Origin: Chitinophaga silvisoli
GTDB taxonomy: Bacteria; Bacteroidota; Bacteroidia; Chitinophagales; Chitinophagaceae
DNA: 64,000 bases
NCBI RefSeq assembly: GCF_003412465.1
Contig: NZ_QTJV01000002.1
Span: 434,001-498,000 of the forward strand
Reading direction: 5' to 3'
Shown here: in pieces, positions 63,166-64,000 of the stretch
Position numbering within the stretch: position 1 is the stretch's first letter
Layout: the number at the start of each line of letters is the position of its first letter
Position numbers and translations under genes: made by a program
Notes under the pieces: generated by a model
The model's database searches: none
The model's input: only the letters and a program-made list of their open reading frames with translations
What the model was told of the DNA's origin: nothing

Positions 63166-64000
63166 ATGCACCGCATCGGTCTGGATTTCGAGAAATTAAA
63201 GTATCCACACAACGGTCTTTACACCTTCTGTTTACAATTAGGACAACGACTATTGAACCTGCAGCAGCAGGATGAACAACTGCTGTATTACATGCCTGCA
63301 TCCTTTGCAGAATTTAACGGACGATTTGAAACAATACCGTATAAATGGTATGACAGATATGCTTTCCGTCCGGCAAAGATGGATGTATTTCATGCTGTAC
63401 ACCAGACAGGTAATGTGTGGCCCAGGAAACAGGCCAGGCGGGCGATTGTCACCATTCATGACCTGAACTTCCTGATTGATGACCGCCTAAAAGAATGGCA
63501 GAAAAAATACCATCTGAAGCAACTGCAAAAACAGGTGGATGAAACGGATGTAGTCGTATCGATTTCCCAATTTACACTGAATGCAATCAGGGAACATATC
63601 AGGGTGCCTGACAGCAAATGCCAGATTGTATACCAGGGCTCTGAAGTAAAACAATTTCCGGGCTTCGATACACCATCATATAAACCACAGCGGCCTTTCC
63701 TGTTTTCGATCGGCATGCTGACACCGAAGAAGAATTTTCATGTGCTGCCATCATTGTTAGCTGGCAACGATTATGAATTGATTATCGCCGGCAGACAACA
63801 GGGAGATTATATCAAAAAAATTGAAGCTGCTGCTGAGGAACTGGGTGTGAGCAACAGGCTGAAACTTGTAGGGGGCATTACTGATGAAGAGAAATACTGG
63901 TATTACAGTCAGTGTTCAGCTTTCCTGTTTCCTTCGCTGGCAGAGGGCTTTGGCGCTCCGGTGGTAGAAGCCATGCACTTTGGTAAACCTGTGTTCCTGT
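63166..64000 (+). CDS. Glycosyltransferase family 4 enzyme, C-terminus outside the window
   Basis: 278 codons present, no stop before the window end. It opens MHRIGLDFEKLKYPHNGLYT and runs parallel to the preceding enzyme throughout: IVTIHDLNFLIDDRLKEWQ, VSISQFTLNAIREHIRV, SIGMLTPKKNFHVLPSLLAG, NDYELIIAGR and FPSLAEGFGAPVVEAMHFGK (E-x7-E). Tandem duplication followed by divergence is the simple explanation; different sugar specificity is likely. Confidence 0.92.
   Translation, partial: MHRIGLDFEKLKYPHNGLYTFCLQLGQRLLNLQQQDEQLLYYMPASFAEFNGRFETIPYKWYDRYAFRPAKMDVFHAVHQTGNVWPRKQARRAIVTIHDLNFLIDDRLKEWQKKYHLKQLQKQVDETDVVVSISQFTLNAIREHIRVPDSKCQIVYQGSEVKQFPGFDTPSYKPQRPFLFSIGMLTPKKNFHVLPSLLAGNDYELIIAGRQQGDYIKKIEAAAEELGVSNRLKLVGGITDEEKYWYYSQCSAFLFPSLAEGFGAPVVEAMHFGKPVFL

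Noticed and set aside
1..64000. CRISPR array, tRNA, rRNA, prophage or toxin-antitoxin pair
   Set aside because: No regularly spaced repeats, no cloverleaf-like sequences, no phage structural genes and no paired small toxin/antitoxin frames were seen on reading both strands.

Overview
The window looks like a chromosomal segment of a gliding-type Bacteroidota, most likely Chitinophagaceae (Chitinophaga-like). The reasons are two SusC/SusD pairs, type IX secretion genes (gldK-gldL-gldM-gldN and porZ), Bacteroidota-specific families (DUF4271, DUF4783, DUF2911, TIGR02757), lipobox signal peptides, and promoters of the phylum type TTTG-N19-TAnnTTTG (the clearest is in front of the cystathionine synthase gene, 46689-46719). 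The species is an inference. No rRNA, tRNA, CRISPR array, prophage or intact insertion sequence was seen.

Layout. 1-8774: two SusC/SusD-type outer-membrane uptake pairs, both on the minus strand, the first cut by the window edge. 8775-9686: a long AT-rich gap, then 9687-10379, a small protein descended from an IS1595-type transposase whose catalytic residues look degraded. 10562-12991: an RND/MMPL exporter. 13100-16753: porZ, recO and lpxH. 16796-23902: a mostly minus-strand housekeeping stretch (lipoprotein, LUD protein, ftsH, rsfS, SUI1/YciH, lipid kinase, nadC) with birA on the plus strand. 24009-28874: DUF4783 protein, gpmI, lipoprotein, uvrC. 28980-33894: the gldKLMN secretion/gliding motor operon. 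34388-39441: thioredoxin-fold DUF255 protein, HemD-like protein, DUF4271 membrane protein, AraC regulator, divergent from an MFS transporter and hemW (39581-41943). 41979-44981: aldose epimerase, deoxyhypusine-synthase-like enzyme, PepSY-like secreted protein. 45236-50177: AcpH-like, DUF2911, cystathionine synthase, TIGR02757 and two conserved hypotheticals. 50179-55848: fatty-acid hydroxylase, serine hydrolase, FAH-family hydrolase plus flavin reductase, DUF4197, universal stress protein. 55962-61377: lysS, a DPP IV-type peptidase, csaA, lptC. 61410-64000: a Lon-N-domain protein and two tandem paralogous glycosyltransferases, the second cut by the window end.

The most unusual signal is a four-copy intergenic element (one at 46471-46598, three clustered at 59656-60624). 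Read on the minus strand, each copy has a conserved distal block, a TAnnTTTG-like -10/-7 box at a fixed distance, a 26-29 nt conserved segment starting exactly 4 nt later, and an intrinsic terminator hairpin whose stem sequence varies but stays paired and whose tetraloop is NUCU. This is the architecture of a multicopy family of about 60-nt small RNAs. A second item worth attention is the transposase-derived DNA-binding protein just upstream of a SusC/SusD locus.

Most other genes are ordinary core genes. Start sites were corrected where a promoter, a terminator or a signal peptide showed that the longest open frame begins too early.
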